64,000 bases of DNA from Siphlonurus alternatus (lineage: Eukaryota > Arthropoda > Insecta > Ephemeroptera > Siphlonuridae). Location of the stretch: positions 14,791,628 through 14,855,627 of the forward strand of contig OX463783.1 in NCBI GenBank assembly GCA_949825025.1, written 5' to 3'. Shown here piece by piece: positions 27,608 through 35,113 of the stretch (positions within the stretch are counted from its first letter, which is position 1; each line of letters opens with the position of its first letter). Made by a program: the position numbers and the translations under genes. The notes under the pieces were generated by a model that ran no database searches, was not told the origin of the DNA, and was given only the letters and a program-made list of their open reading frames with translations.

Positions 27608-30208
27608 CAATGTGGTATCTCCCCTCTAATGTTCCAGGTCCATGGAGCAAGAGCTGATGCGTCGTGATACACAGACTGCTGAGAAAGGACCAGTCCTGCA
27701 GGAGGTTGAGAAGGGGGCCCTGGTGCTTGCTCGTCTGTCAGGAAACCCCAACTTCTACCGCTGTTCAGTGCTTGCAACAAGAGAAGATGACCGAGTCAAG
27801 CTTCAACGTCTTGACGTCGGAGATTGTCAGGTAATTATTCTTGTGTCCACATATACTTTGGAAACTTCTCATTATTGCAGGGATAGCTTTTGGTAACAAG
27901 TGTAATATTGGCACAGTCCTTGGGGGAAAAAGAAAATCCTGGGGGGTCTTCAAATAACACCACTTAACCTAAATTTAGCCTAAGACTGTCTTAATTTTAG
28001 GATTGTTGTAATGGGGTACTGACCAAAAAAAAAGTTGCAAGTTTTTGTCAATATTTCAAAAGGCACGAGAATTTCATGAAGAACAAGCCCTATTACAGCA
28101 TTCTACGACAATTTCCTGATTTTATATGAATTTTTAAAACCTCTCAAAAATGACTTCATAGCATTGAATCTTAAATGGGAAAATAGATCAGTTAGCATTG
28201 CCAAATCCCATACTTAATATTGAAATGTAACCAAAACTTCATTTGCAAGGTTTTTAGGTGCTAGAATCACGATAATGAAGGTTTCAAATTCCAACCTCAA
28301 TAACTTTTCATTTTAGCAATGTTAACTGATGCATTTCCCCATTTAAGATTCAATGCTATGATGTCATCAAAAAAAGTTTTAAAAATTCATATAAACTCAG
28401 AAAATTGTCGTAGAGTGCTCTAACAGGGCTCGTTCTTAATAGAATTCACAGTACTTTTTACTAATATTGCTAACTCAAATACCGGTCAGTACCCCATTTT
28501 TGTTATTTGAAGACCCTCCAGCTGATGTTTATTCTGCTGTGTAACCTACTCTTTTCTTCACAGTTCACGGATGTGAGTCGACTTCGAGCCCTCCCTGAGA
28601 GTCTTATGGAATGTCCTGCATTTGCCGTCCCATGTGAGCTAGCCAACGTGGTCCCGTCCCCCGGTCCTGAGTGGCCCCTGCAGTGCGAGGCCATCAACGA
28701 AGTGTTCCAAAAGTTCCCCACCTTCACACTAACTCTGCTGAAGCGTAACGAAGACAGGCTGTCAGTGTCGCTGGTCGCGATGGACGGCAAGTTCAACGTC
28801 GCAGACGAGCTGGTCAAGAGAGGACTGGCCAAGCACGTGGTGCTGACACCTGGTGAGGATTTTATGTACCATATAAAGTAAAAACTTTTTATTACACAAT
28901 TAACTTGTTGTTAAGTAAAACTCTATTTTGACTAATGTAAAAATAATTAGATAGGAAAAACTTAATATAAGGTAATTTAATACTATCTATATAAAGTAAA
29001 CCTAATTTTCTGGGTCCCTTGACTTTATACCTACGTAATAACAAGTTTTTACTTTATATTTTTTTTATATATAGTCATTCAATAATAAATTTTATCTATA
29101 GATCTTAAATATCCTTACTCAATCACATTTTAGTTTAATAATATTCTTGCCTTATTTTTTAACATTTGTAATAAATTTGGTTGGTACAGTATATGCAATA
29201 AAAATATTTAATAATTATGTAGTTCAATTAATTAATTATGACTACATTGTCAAAATACTGTATGTTATAAGTACTGATTGTATTATATTTTGTTCAGACA
29301 ATTTTTATTAATTATTAATACCTCGGGGCAACTTGTATCAACTTAATTAAGCAACACTTAATTGATTTTTACTCACTGGTGTGAGTGTTGGTTAATGTGT
29401 CATCTTGATTAATGTTTCAGAAGAGAGCTTGTCTCCTGGCAACAGCTGCAAGGTGTTTGTCTCCTCTTACGACGAGCTGAACTTCTACGTCCACCAGGCT
29501 GCTTGCACATCTGAACTTGATGACATGCAGAAGACATTACAGCAGCTGCAGCTTGACGAGGCACCCTCTGCAACCAAACCTGGCAAAGTAGCAGCAGCAA
29601 GGTGGGTTTTATCTTTAGGCCTGTGTAGCAAAGCAATATATGCCCTCAATATTGTATAAATTCACATACTGTTAACTGATATAAGGAAAAAATATATACA
29701 TTTGATTCTATTAAAAAAAATAAAATGTAAAAATATCTTTTGTTTCAATTTCCGTATGGAAGGCCTATAAAATTGCTGATTTAAGGTAGAGATAATACGG
29801 ATCAGCTGGCCCAATGCTAAAAAAATCCCATTCATAAAAATTATGGAAAAAAAAATAAAATGTTCTCCTCTACATCCCCAATCATTAGGTAAAATATCAG
29901 GTTTACAAAAATGAGCTAGTTTTCGAATAATTAATTTTTAAAGTTCTCTAATTTAAAAATTAATAATTCGAAAACTAGCTCGTATTTGTATACCTGATAA
30001 TTATTTTACCTACTGATAAGGGATGTAGAGAAGACATTTTAATTTTTTTTGTAATTTTTATGAATGGAATTTTTTTAGCATTGAACCAGCTGATCCGTTT
30101 TCTCTCTACCTGAAAGTATATAATAAAAATAATACAAATACATAATAAAAATAATGTGTAATTTAAAATTTAAAGATAGTTTAGTTTATAATTTTGAGTT
30201 TGAAAAAC

Positions 30209-30251
<43 letters not shown>

Positions 30252-33200
30252 CCCCCTGTAAAAATTAAATATGGATCTAAAATTATGCGTGTTTTTGTCA
30301 ATAAGTATTCAGGTGTTCTTGTTAGCTCGAGTTCAGACAATAAAAAGCTTTAAGGGTAAGATAACACTGCCAATGTTAAAAAAAATCCCTCACTTGAAAA
30401 TTATGAAAAAAAAAATTAAAATGTTCTCCTCTACACCCTCTATCGGTATCTACAGTAAAACAAATCTAAGTTTACGCCTGACATGGCTAGACTATACGTC
30501 TAGACAGGCTGGCACCCCCTATCTTAGCCATGTTATGTCTTTTAAGATGGCCGCAGCGCGTAGTCGAATCTACGCGTAAACTAAGATTTGTTATACTGTA
30601 AAATATCAGGTATACAAATTCATAACTAAAAAACTAGCAAGTATTTGTATACCTCCTATTTTAGCTACTGATAGGGGGGGGGGGGTGTAGAGGAGAATAT
30701 TCTAAATTTTTTTCATAATTTTCGTGTGAGGTATTTTTTTTTTTTTTTTTTTTTTAAACATTGGTGGCGTTATTTTACCCTTAACTTTAGTGAAAATTAA
30801 CAAATACATTAATTTAATGTATACTATGTTATGGGCAATCATTTATATGAATATTGTGTTTTTAAACATTAAATCAAAAGTAAACGTCATTTCTAGCTCT
30901 CTCTCTTCCCCCCACTTTTTCCCCTCACTTATTCCCCCGGAGCTTGAAGCACTTGGTTAATTCTTACACACATATCTGTTTGCAGGAGCTCTGAAGACGG
31001 ATTGTGGTACCGTGTGCTTCCTCTCGGCGCTACCACAAAAGAAGGCACCAAGACGCTGTTTGTAGACTACGGCAATCAAGACACCTCAAGCCAAGTGAAG
31101 GAACTCCCTGCTGTGTTCATGGAAACTCCGCCCTTTGCCACAGAATGCTCACTGGCAATTCACCCAATTGAAAATGGAGAAAAGTTAGAGCAAGAAGCTG
31201 TAACAGAATTTGAAGCATTTGTATTAGAAAATTCACAGGATATTTTAACAGCAAAAGTATATTCAAAATCAGAACAGGAAGTGCTAATTGTAGATTTGAT
31301 AAATGAAACTGGTGAGAGTTTCATTAATAAACTTGAATCTAAGAACTTGGCTCAAAGAATGATTACTGAAGCCTACATTTCTTCAGTGGAATCACCTTCT
31401 GCGTTCTACATTCAATTTGTAGAAGACGAAGAGAAATTGGAAGCAATGGAAGAAAAATTGGCCAAGGAAAAGTATGAAAATCTATTAAATGTTAAAGCAG
31501 GTATGATGTGCCTTGCAAAGTTTCCTGATGACCAAGCCTTGTACCGAGCAAAGGTCCTCTCAGTTGGAACACAGTCTGCAAAGGTTTTGTTCGTTGATTA
31601 CGGAAACACTTCGGATGCTGTGGAGTTCAAGCATATTCCAGAGGACATGACTTCAATTCCAGCATTAGCAAAACTGTGCACTCTAAAATTGAAACCAAAA
31701 ACTCCTCTTGAGTTGGAGAAGTTCCTAGAGTTAGCTAATGATGGTACCATTGCTTATCAAGTAGTGCTACCAGTAACAAAAGAATCACCACACCAAGTTA
31801 CCTTGTTGAAAAATGGAAAGGATATTTTAGAGTTAATCAGATCTGAAAATCCTAATGATGATACTTGCTTCGAAGAAATCATTGAACCTGAAGAACAGAA
31901 ATTTACAGACATCTATATCTCACATATTGAATCCCCCTTCAAATTCTGGATTCTTAAAGCCAAGGATGAGGAAATGCTCATAGAAATTCAGGTACAATTA
32001 ATGCTACTTGAAGATGCTGAGATTGCCAGTTTTCTCTTTGAAGACCTACTGTGTGCAGCTCAGTCCAAGGAAGATAATATGTGGTATCGGGGCAGAATTA
32101 AGTCCCTCAATCCAACCCAAGTCTTTTTTTATGACCATGGAAATAGTGGAGAAGTCCTAGCAGTCAAAGAGCTGCCCCAAGTGCTGAAAGAAATTCCTCC
32201 CCTTGCCAAACTCGTCACTCTCAAAGACGCTCCAGCAGGTCCTGAAATAATGAAAAGAGTCACAAAATATTTATTAAAAAAGAAGGAAACCATGTTTCAA
32301 GCTGAGTTTGCAAAGGCTGGCAGAGCTGAAACAGTCATTACACTGTATGAAAATGGAAATAATGTTTTAGAAATGATAACAAAAGGACATTGGAACATTA
32401 AATTGACTGATTTTACCATCAGTCATTACATCTCTCCCACTGAATTTTACATTCAGTTGATTTCTGACCTTCAAAAACTTGAAAATCTTCTTCTGTGTTT
32501 GGCTGAAGATGAAAATTTTAAGGACATGTTACTGGTTGAGGAAGGAAACATTTGTTTGGCAAAATATCCAGAAGACAACTTGTGGTATCGTGCTCTTGTG
32601 ACGTCAGTAGATGAAAGTTCCACAAAAGTTTTCTTCATCGACTATGGGAACTCTGCTGACGTAACAGAGTTCAAAGCACTACCCAATTCTCTGGCCAAAA
32701 TTCCAGCCATGGCCAAGCAGTGCTTTGTAAATGATTTCCCACAATCTGAAGAAGGGAAACAAAATCTTTCAGCAATTTTGACTAATCCTGATTTTCCAAT
32801 TTTCCAAGCAGAATTTGATGATTTTAAAGAAGGACTGCCTCAAGTAATTAATGAAATTTATGTAAATGGCAAAAACATCATGTTGCTTCATAAAGATGTT
32901 ATTGAGAGAAATCAGGTAGTTAATATGACCAAAGAACCTGAGAGGTCTGTTACACCTGTAGGTACTTTTAAACCTTTGACTTCTAAAGATTTTGAGGATG
33001 ATTCAGAATCTGAAGAAGTAGAAACAATTATGGAGAAAAAGCAACTCTCTCCGAACACTGAAAACAAACGTAAAAAAATTGCAGAGTCTAGCTTGCTGTG
33101 TGAGAGCGAAGACACCGATGATGTGTCGTCGGCTCGTTTGCGTAAATCAAAAGAAGAAGCAAGCTTCTCCACTGATGTCTTCTACTCTGATGAAGCAAGC

Positions 33201-34385
33201 TCAGAAGCAGAAGACAGTTGGAAGGATTACGATAATCAAACTCGTACACCATCCATAGATAGTGAGAAAACAGGAACAAGGAGTCCACAACCTGCAATTA
33301 CAGAAACAGTTGATGACTTCAAATCTACTATGCCTGAACCTGCTCAAATAGAATGTGAAGTTAATGAAAATGTGAATGCTGACACACAGATTCAAGTGAA
33401 ACAAGAAGAAGAACCAGAAATTATTATGCCTGAAACATTCACGGAGCCTTCTCCGCATCTCAAGATTGAAACTGAGCCTTTTGAGCTGCCCGGGCTTGAA
33501 ATAGATGAAGTTCAGATTTGCAGCAATAATCTTTCATTGCTGGAATTAGATGACAGTAATGATAATACCCAGATATTGAAGCCCATCATTATTGGCAGTT
33601 TTCAATCTGAACAACAAAAAAAAGTTCAATTAAATTCAACAGAAACAACACCTAATTTAAAAAATGACGAGGCTTTTAAGGAAGAAAATGTAAAACCAGA
33701 ACCAAGACCAAGAACTTCGTTGTTAGTTTCAGCTCATCAAATTGATCTAAAACCTACTCCCCAGCCACGAAAAGTAGTCATAGATAAACCAGAATCTCAA
33801 CTAGAGCATCAAATCTCAACTGAAGCTCTGGGAGCTGAATGTGATACGTCTGTGCCAATCGTACAAGAGCTTCTAAGAAACGCTCAAGATAAACTGCATA
33901 AAGCCTTGGGAATGGAGATAGAAAAGGAACCATCTGAGATCTCCAAAGAAAATGCATATGCAGAAAGTATTGGTGAAGAATCTGACAACAGATATCAGCA
34001 ACGGAACGAAGAGGTGACAGAGGAGCTCAAGTTTCCAGTAAATGTCCAAACTGAGGTTGAAGAACCTGCCAGCCCCGCCTGCGTTGTCTCTGAGAGGGTG
34101 GTCGAGGAGAACTTGGATTTACTCGATGAAGAAGTGGCTTCAAGTTCTGGTGAAATGGAAACCTCACAGAGAAAAGACGCTCAAGATTTGAAAACAGAAT
34201 CTGAGAGACAAAATGATGATTCAGATAGTTCTAGCAAGTCAGATGAAAAATCTACAATAGATTTACATAACATTTCTGCTGCCGACTTCTTGAAACAAGT
34301 AATATCTGCCAATAAGTCTGATTCTAAAATACCTCCTGAAGATTTGGTGAAACAAATTTTAGCTTCCATCAAATCTGATGAATAA
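5771..34385 (+). CDS. Multi-Tudor domain protein (Tudor/TDRD6/TDRD15-like), complete 14-exon gene
   Basis: Exons: 5771-5901, 6019-6728, 10373-11653, 14532-14622, 14694-14756, 16317-16591, 21738-21793, 22991-23278, 23343-23570, 24309-24520, 27638-27830, 28564-28852, 29421-29601, 30986-34385. All junctions are GT-AG and stay in phase; the total is 7398 nt, or 2465 residues plus TAA. Nine Tudor modules are visible, most with the extended-Tudor core WYRA...FhDYGN, centred near residues 135, 367, 565, 965, 1170, 1348, 1527, 1706 and 1874. Residues about 708-869 form a polar linker, and about 1990-2465 form an acidic Ser/Glu-rich disordered tail. Extended Tudor domains bind symmetrically dimethylated arginine on Piwi-class proteins; long multi-Tudor proteins scaffold germ granules in the piRNA pathway. 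Length and module number are close to Drosophila Tudor and vertebrate TDRD6/TDRD15, but which orthologue this is cannot be told here. An ATTAAA signal followed by a GT-rich tract lies at 34494-34535. The start codon is the least certain part. Confidence 0.88.
6019..6728 (+). CDS. Tudor gene exon 2: Tudor module 1
   Basis: Acceptor TTTTTGCAG; donor GAAAG|GTATGG, ending in phase 1. It encodes a full extended Tudor module: ETFLAFVTYVEVEGAFVHLW leads to the core MWYRARIIGLENL and FFIDFGNKDQVSI near residues 124-155. The aromatic positions expected of a methylarginine cage (W-Y, F-x-D-F) are present. Confidence 0.9.
6769..6930. mobile_element. hAT-like MITE relative (CAGGCGCGGAT family), degenerate
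   Basis: Starts CAGGCACTGATCAAG and ends with the inverted TATCCGCGCCTG; the interior is G-rich (CATAAGGCC, TTGCCCATGTTAAAT). It is the reverse-oriented relative of the clean copy at 39387-39545. No target duplication is visible at this copy. It lies in intron 2 of the Tudor gene. Confidence 0.6.
7504..7760. repeat. Diverged tandem duplication in intron 2
   Basis: Two adjacent units of about 125-130 bp share CAGTAT..CAGAGATCTT, TTTACxTGTAGATT, CATC/CATAATA and CAGGCGCC/AGGCGCCTTAGT blocks in the same order. The copies are well diverged. No function is seen. Confidence 0.45.
8329..8752 (+). repeat. 5S-rRNA-derived SINE (SINE3-type), full-length, type-A tail
   Basis: The head (about 8329-8423) follows the 5S rRNA pattern: GGTCTCGTCAGATCACCGAAG, then AAGCAACGCCGCG, then GTGGTTAGTAGTTGGATGGG, then GTGACC. 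In 5S rRNA the corresponding segments are the A box, the intermediate element and the GGATGGGAGACC C box, which together form an internal RNA polymerase III promoter. The body contains TTTCCCACCCAGGGGTAAAA, CCAGGCTTTGG-like and GGTTTCCACGTTTCCCTCAG blocks, and it ends in a poly(A) run of about 35 at 8719-8752. A short frame over 8184-8528 is inside it. It is inserted in intron 2 of the Tudor gene in sense orientation. Confidence 0.85.
9199..10035. mobile_element. Composite foldback element in intron 2 of the Tudor gene
   Basis: Outer arms: TTAGGTTGCTATATGCCATT at 9199 and its inverted form ending near 10035, both containing AACCTCCTCTTT and GGTGCATTTCTC. A second inverted pair (about 9661-9790 and 9820-9936) carries GAGGTCACGTGACC and TGACGTCATTACATTCTTTG on both sides. 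Between the left arms (about 9310-9660) is extra sequence rich in AGTGTTTGAA/CTTCAAACACT, probably a further insertion. No coding capacity. Confidence 0.7.
10373..11653 (+). CDS. Tudor gene exon 3: Tudor modules 2 and 3
   Basis: Acceptor GTGCTTACAG, donor GAGAAAG|GTGAGG; enters and leaves in phase 1. Module 2 (SVHMVYVGCISDEG..SFYVH, VFCRAEVLSL, FIDYGSNQF) lacks the WY of the core. Module 3 (IHQVIVTNVEVEKLPWNFHV, KWCRAKVLEN, FIDLGNVDEV) has Leu at the usual FIDYGN aromatic. Both may therefore have weakened cages. The tail of the exon is basic and Ser/Pro-rich. Confidence 0.92.
11817..12029. mobile_element. Short foldback MITE, CCTCGTCCGGAATAATGAG family, copy 2
   Basis: CCTCGTCCGGAATAATGAG near 11824 pairs with a decayed inverted end (CTCATTTTATTCCAGACAAAGG). 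The arms share CTATTTCAGGT/ACCTGAAATA. It is more diverged than copy 1 and is interrupted by a short TA run. Confidence 0.6.
12419..12470. repeat. (TA)n microsatellite
   Basis: About 50 bp of TA repeat at the left side of the tRNA-SINE inverted pair. Confidence 0.95.
12533..12945. repeat. Inverted pair of tRNA-derived SINE sequences
   Basis: Two copies of a tRNA-Ser/Leu-like unit face opposite ways: reverse at about 12595-12665, forward at about 12790-12882. Each has an A-box-like GAGTGGTCTAAGG, a long variable region and a consensus B box (GTGGGTTCGAGTCCCACCTC). Outside each is the same flank (AGACTTTTAAATTTTCTGAC, GATTTTCTTTTCTTGTCTTG). The acceptor stem does not close well, so these are SINE parts rather than working tRNAs. 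TA microsatellites flank the pair. Confidence 0.65.
12947..13007. repeat. (TA)n microsatellite
   Basis: About 60 bp of TA repeat immediately right of the tRNA-derived inverted pair. Confidence 0.95.
13028..13426 (+). pseudogene. LINE ORF2 C-terminal fragment, frameshifted
   Basis: Conceptual translation gives VRSIITYGAPAHPQS and LDRIQNLATRKMIK, then in another frame LRLLNLPSMRELFRSIDIKF, then NSFYPRAARIFNSLPLSATV followed by TAA near 13424. These are the familiar C-terminal motifs after the reverse transcriptase of CR1/Jockey-clade LINEs. At least two frameshifts make it dead. The LINE 3' UTR seems to resume after a mariner-like foldback inserted at 13521-14263, ending near 14440 with AATAAAATAA. 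It lies in intron 3 of the Tudor gene. Confidence 0.65.
13521..14263. mobile_element. Mariner-like foldback, CAGGGTGTCC ends with TA flanks, copy A
   Basis: A hairpin of about 743 bp. It begins TA|CAGGGTGTCCACAGAAATT and ends AATTTCTGTGGGCACCCTG|TA. The arms pair over most of their length (TTTTGTTCC, AAACGGCCATTTTTG, CACAATTTACCACAAGGC). TA on each side fits the Tc1/mariner target duplication. Frames seen inside are arms of the hairpin, not transposase. Confidence 0.8.
14532..14756 (+). CDS. Tudor gene exons 4 and 5: polar linker
   Basis: Exon 4 is 14532-14622 (acceptor TCCTTACAG, donor ACCG|GTACAT): DWLKQASITLDEPGLPEQ... Exon 5 is 14694-14756 (acceptor TTGTTTCAG, donor CTCC|GTGAGT): TNELVKAFTKKVHHVGKG... 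Phases 1, 2 and 2 are consistent with both neighbours. The 71-bp intron between them is the smallest in the gene. There is no recognisable domain. Confidence 0.8.
14792..15079. mobile_element. Foldback MITE, AAATTTTAGTGGCTTAATCG family
   Basis: AAAATTTTAGTGGCTTAATC at the left pairs with its inverted form at 15060-15079. The inner arms GAGACCGGGAACTATTTTTA and ATGACGTCACGGGC are near-perfect, around a loop containing AAGAAAAAGGATACGGC. It shares its inner GAGACC(C/G)GGAACT block with the foldback at 45442-45778. Confidence 0.8.
16317..16591 (+). CDS. Tudor gene exon 6: acidic/polar linker
   Basis: Acceptor T-tract TTACAG, donor GCTG|GTTAGT. It encodes AEDWNVPDDSSKDGS, a Lys/Ser-rich stretch, then GVRPLPFPAEIRGEG and DDDDEPVTLA. 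It is low-complexity and likely disordered between Tudor modules 3 and 4. Confidence 0.85.
16937..18120. mobile_element. Large foldback element (about 1.2 kb) in intron 6
   Basis: CAGCCTTAAAGTAAAGTGCG at 16937 pairs with CGCGCTCTTTACTTTAAGCTG ending at 18120. The arms match over about 500 bp each (AACATGGGGCCTTACCTGAC, TAACATGTAAACCTTAGCAAC, GGCTGCAACTTACGGCC). A smaller inverted pair sits inside the left arm near 17209-17330 (AAATTCGCTCGAATCCATTT). There is no transposase. Several short frames in the area come from the hairpin. Confidence 0.75.
18160..18765. repeat. GGATGCG minisatellite, two blocks
   Basis: Blocks at about 18166-18392 and 18541-18765 contain units of about 38-40 bp: GCATCCGGATGCGCATCCCA, GATGCATGAAAAATAAATTT. 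Each unit holds the palindrome GCATCCGGATGC. The segment between them (about 18393-18540) is unrelated AT-rich sequence. Apparent proteins from the six frames are translations of the repeat. Confidence 0.9.
18786..18862 (-). repeat. tRNA-like sequence (decayed tRNA or SINE head)
   Basis: The minus strand reads CTGTAGTGTAGTGGTTAGTA (A-box-like), then GGTTCGATTCCCGAA (B box). These are the two internal promoter blocks of a Glu/Asp-like tRNA. The T stem and acceptor stem do not pair properly, so it is unlikely to be a functional tRNA. It abuts the minisatellite. Confidence 0.45.
19074..20876. mobile_element. 1.8-kb repeat-built element with CCCATGTAGCACA termini
   Basis: CCCATGTAGCACA near 19079 pairs with TGTGCTACATGGG ending near 20874. 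The same 10-mer TATACTGTAT lies outside both ends (19064-19073, 20877-20886), a probable target duplication. Inside are three tandem units of about 310 bp (marker CCAATGTCAATGCAACGTTG near 19311, 19620 and 19932) and three units of about 107 bp (marker GTTGCAGCTGCACTATT ending near 20580, 20687 and 20793). CAATATTGG-type words recur throughout. No open coding frame. It is inserted in intron 6 of the Tudor gene. Confidence 0.7.
21434..21468. repeat. Poly(A) run
   Basis: About 35 consecutive A residues, possibly the tail of a decayed retroelement. No head can be recognised upstream. Confidence 0.85.
21738..21793 (+). CDS. Tudor gene exon 7 (microexon)
   Basis: A 56-nt exon between TTTTTACAG and AAAAG|GTGAGG. 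It reads AIVGRSVNVAGIKMPDGQK and restores phase 0. It has no domain. It is accepted because splice sites and phases fit both neighbours and nothing else bridges exons 6 and 8. Confidence 0.65.
22740..22915. repeat. G-rich remnant ending GGATCCGCGCC
   Basis: A run of about 16 G at about 22762 and, at the right end, CCCCTCCTTCCTGGATCCGC, the end of the CAGGCGCGGATCCAG hAT-like family. The left terminus is not recognisable. Confidence 0.4.
22991..23570 (+). CDS. Tudor gene exons 8 and 9: Tudor module 4
   Basis: Exon 8 is 22991-23278 (acceptor GTCCCCACAG, donor CACAG|GTACAG). Exon 9 is 23343-23570 (acceptor ATGAAACAG, donor GGAG|GTGAGA). Both are in phase 0. The module reads GSILMATLVSATSPFDFWV, RWYRAQVESV, VRFVDFGNMEEV, with the intron cutting the core just after WYRAQ. 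A complete aromatic set makes it one of the best candidates for methylarginine binding. The exons are clearly more GC-rich than exons 3 and 14. Confidence 0.9.
24309..24520 (+). CDS. Tudor gene exon 10: end of module 4 and start of module 5
   Basis: Acceptor TTTTGGCAG, donor GAGAG|GTAAGC (phase 2). It encodes VELVAFGSHQEYSVLLCDG and later PHEVTVCWFLTPANFFVYLE, the opening strand pattern of the next extended Tudor module. Confidence 0.88.
24660..24850. repeat. Dispersed AT-rich repeat (TCAAGGGACCCAGGAAA)
   Basis: Contains AAAGTCAAGGGACCCAGGAA and ACAAGTTTTTAC. A diverged inverted relative (CTGGGTCCCTTGACTTTATA, ACAAGTTTTTAC) lies at about 28905-29060. The type is unknown. Confidence 0.4.
25070..27535. 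mobile_element. 2.5-kb CAGGGGCGGCTCGT non-autonomous DNA element
   Basis: Terminal inverted repeats: CAGGGGCGGCTCGTGCC at 25070 and ACGAGCCGCCCCTG ending at 27535. CAGGGGCGG-type ends are common in hAT-like elements. TATATA on both sides hides any target duplication. The interior has no transposase frame. It contains a long inverted repeat (arms about 25546-25741 and 26138-26340, sharing TTAGGCGACAACCAGAATCT), and at that repeat's centre a TTAA foldback at 25742-26137. It is inserted in intron 10 of the Tudor gene. Confidence 0.75.
25742..26137. mobile_element. TTAA-ended foldback MITE, GGTAGAGATAA subfamily, copy 2
   Basis: TTAAGGTAGGGATAACACGG pairs with TGTTATCTCTACCTTAA, with the same arm sequences as the copy at 846-1218. 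It sits exactly between the arms of a longer inverted repeat inside the 2.5-kb element. Confidence 0.8.
27536..27602. repeat. (TA)n microsatellite next to exon 11
   Basis: About 65 bp of TA between the right end of the 2.5-kb element and the exon 11 acceptor, ending about 35 bp before the exon. Confidence 0.95.
27638..28852 (+). CDS. Tudor gene exons 11 and 12: divergent Tudor module 5
   Basis: Exon 11 is 27638-27830 (acceptor TGTTCCAG, donor TCAG|GTAATT). Exon 12 is 28564-28852 (acceptor CTTCACAG, donor CCTG|GTGAGG). The core is atypical: GALVLARLSGNPNFYRCSVL and then LQRLDVGDCQ replaces the usual FhDYGN, followed by FTDVSRLRALPESL. Module 5 probably keeps the fold but lacks a normal cage. 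Confidence 0.88.
27943..28519. mobile_element. Foldback element in intron 11
   Basis: GGGGGTCTTCAAATAAC near 27943 pairs with GTTATTTGAAGACCCTCC ending near 28519. The arms share ATGGGGTACTGACC/GGTCAGTACCCCAT and AAGATTCAATGCTATGA/TCATAGCATTGAATCTT. It fills most of the 733-bp intron. Confidence 0.75.
29421..29601 (+). CDS. Tudor gene exon 13: start of Tudor module 6
   Basis: Acceptor AATGTTTCAG, donor GCAAG|GTGGGT. It encodes GNSCKVFVSSYDELNFYVH followed by DDMQKTLQQLQLDE, the SN-like half of an extended Tudor module completed by exon 14. The WYR...FVDYGN core lies about 1.4 kb downstream across an intron filled with two foldbacks. Confidence 0.9.
29781..30114. mobile_element. TTAA foldback MITE, copy 3 (decayed right end)
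   Basis: TTAAGGTAGAGATAATACGG at the left; the right end is CTCTCTACCTGAA instead of CTACCTTAA. The arms carry TTCTCCTCTACATCCC and CGAAAACTAGCTCGTATTTG. Confidence 0.75.
30211..30252. repeat. Poly(T) run
   Basis: About 42 T residues in intron 13, between two foldback elements. Confidence 0.9.
30350..30784. mobile_element. TTAA foldback MITE, GGGTAAG subfamily with a second hairpin in its loop
   Basis: TTAAGGGTAAGATAACACTG pairs with GGTGGCGTTATTTTACCCTTAA. Between the usual arms is a separate inverted pair: AAATCTAAGTTTACGC near 30462 and GCGTAAACTAAGATTT near 30576. This is an extra hairpin that the other copies lack. Confidence 0.75.
30986..34385 (+). CDS. Tudor gene exon 14: modules 6 (end) to 9 and acidic tail
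   Basis: Acceptor CTGTTTGCAG, 3400 nt, ends KSDE-TAA. Cores: LWYRVLPLG/FVDYGNQ (6), ALYRAKVLSV/FVDYGNTS (7), MWYRGRIKSL/FYDHGNSG (8, His at the aromatic), LWYRALVTSV/FIDYGNSAD (9, canonical). From about residue 1990 the tail is rich in Glu, Ser and Thr with short hydrophobic patches and ends ISAADFLKQVIS and PPEDLVKQILASI, two similar amphipathic segments. The exon is A-rich in codon use, unlike exons 8-12. Confidence 0.95.
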
Positions 34386-34493
34386 ACAGCAAGACTGCAA
34401 ACTGCAGCAGTAGAGCAAGCATCTCAACTTTTTAAGAAAATAATATACTTTTCTTGTTAACTCATTAACAGTACGTAAATTAATCTTGTATGT

Positions 34494-34535
34494 ATTAAAA
34501 AGTAAAATAATGTGTGTAATGTGTGTTTTTTTGTT
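34494..34535 (+). promoter_or_regulatory. Probable polyadenylation signal of the Tudor gene
   Basis: ATTAAA at 34494-34499, 109 nt after the stop codon, followed by a GT-rich tract (ATGTGTGTAATGTGTGTTTT). A canonical AATAAA at 34868-34873 is a second candidate and would give a longer 3' UTR. Confidence 0.5.
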
Positions 34536-35113
34536 GAATTTTTACGGATAATCTTTTGTTTTTGTTGGAGAAAAATAGAAATTTTCCCTTCATTTTCTTT
34601 CTTTAAAAGTAATATTGACTTTAATTCACGAGATACAATACCATTTATATTATAATTTTTTTAAAATTTTTGAAATTATCAACATTATAATAATTTCTTT
34701 AGTGCATAGATTTTTTTTTCCCTCATTGTTCATATTACACTATATAATAATCAGTACATTTTTTTTTTTTTAAGTTTGAAAATGTAATTGCCTCTTCATA
34801 AAATTTCATATTGTAATTTACTAACTTCTGAAATTGAAGTTTGAAAAAAATATGTATTGAGATCTATAATAAACTTGAAAAGAAAAATACATTCTTTTTT
34901 TCCATCTTTGAACTTTCATTATTATATTTATCACAATTTAGATAGTTTGTGGTGCCAGTGTACTGGGGGATAATAATAAAAAAAAAAATTACATACAGTG
35001 TGGAAATCATATATTAAATTAACTAGGATGGGATTGTAAATCTTTTCTTTTAACTTATAGGGACTTAATTAGTTTTTTGATTGACTTGGAAATTTAAAAT
35101 GGAAATAAATCAT

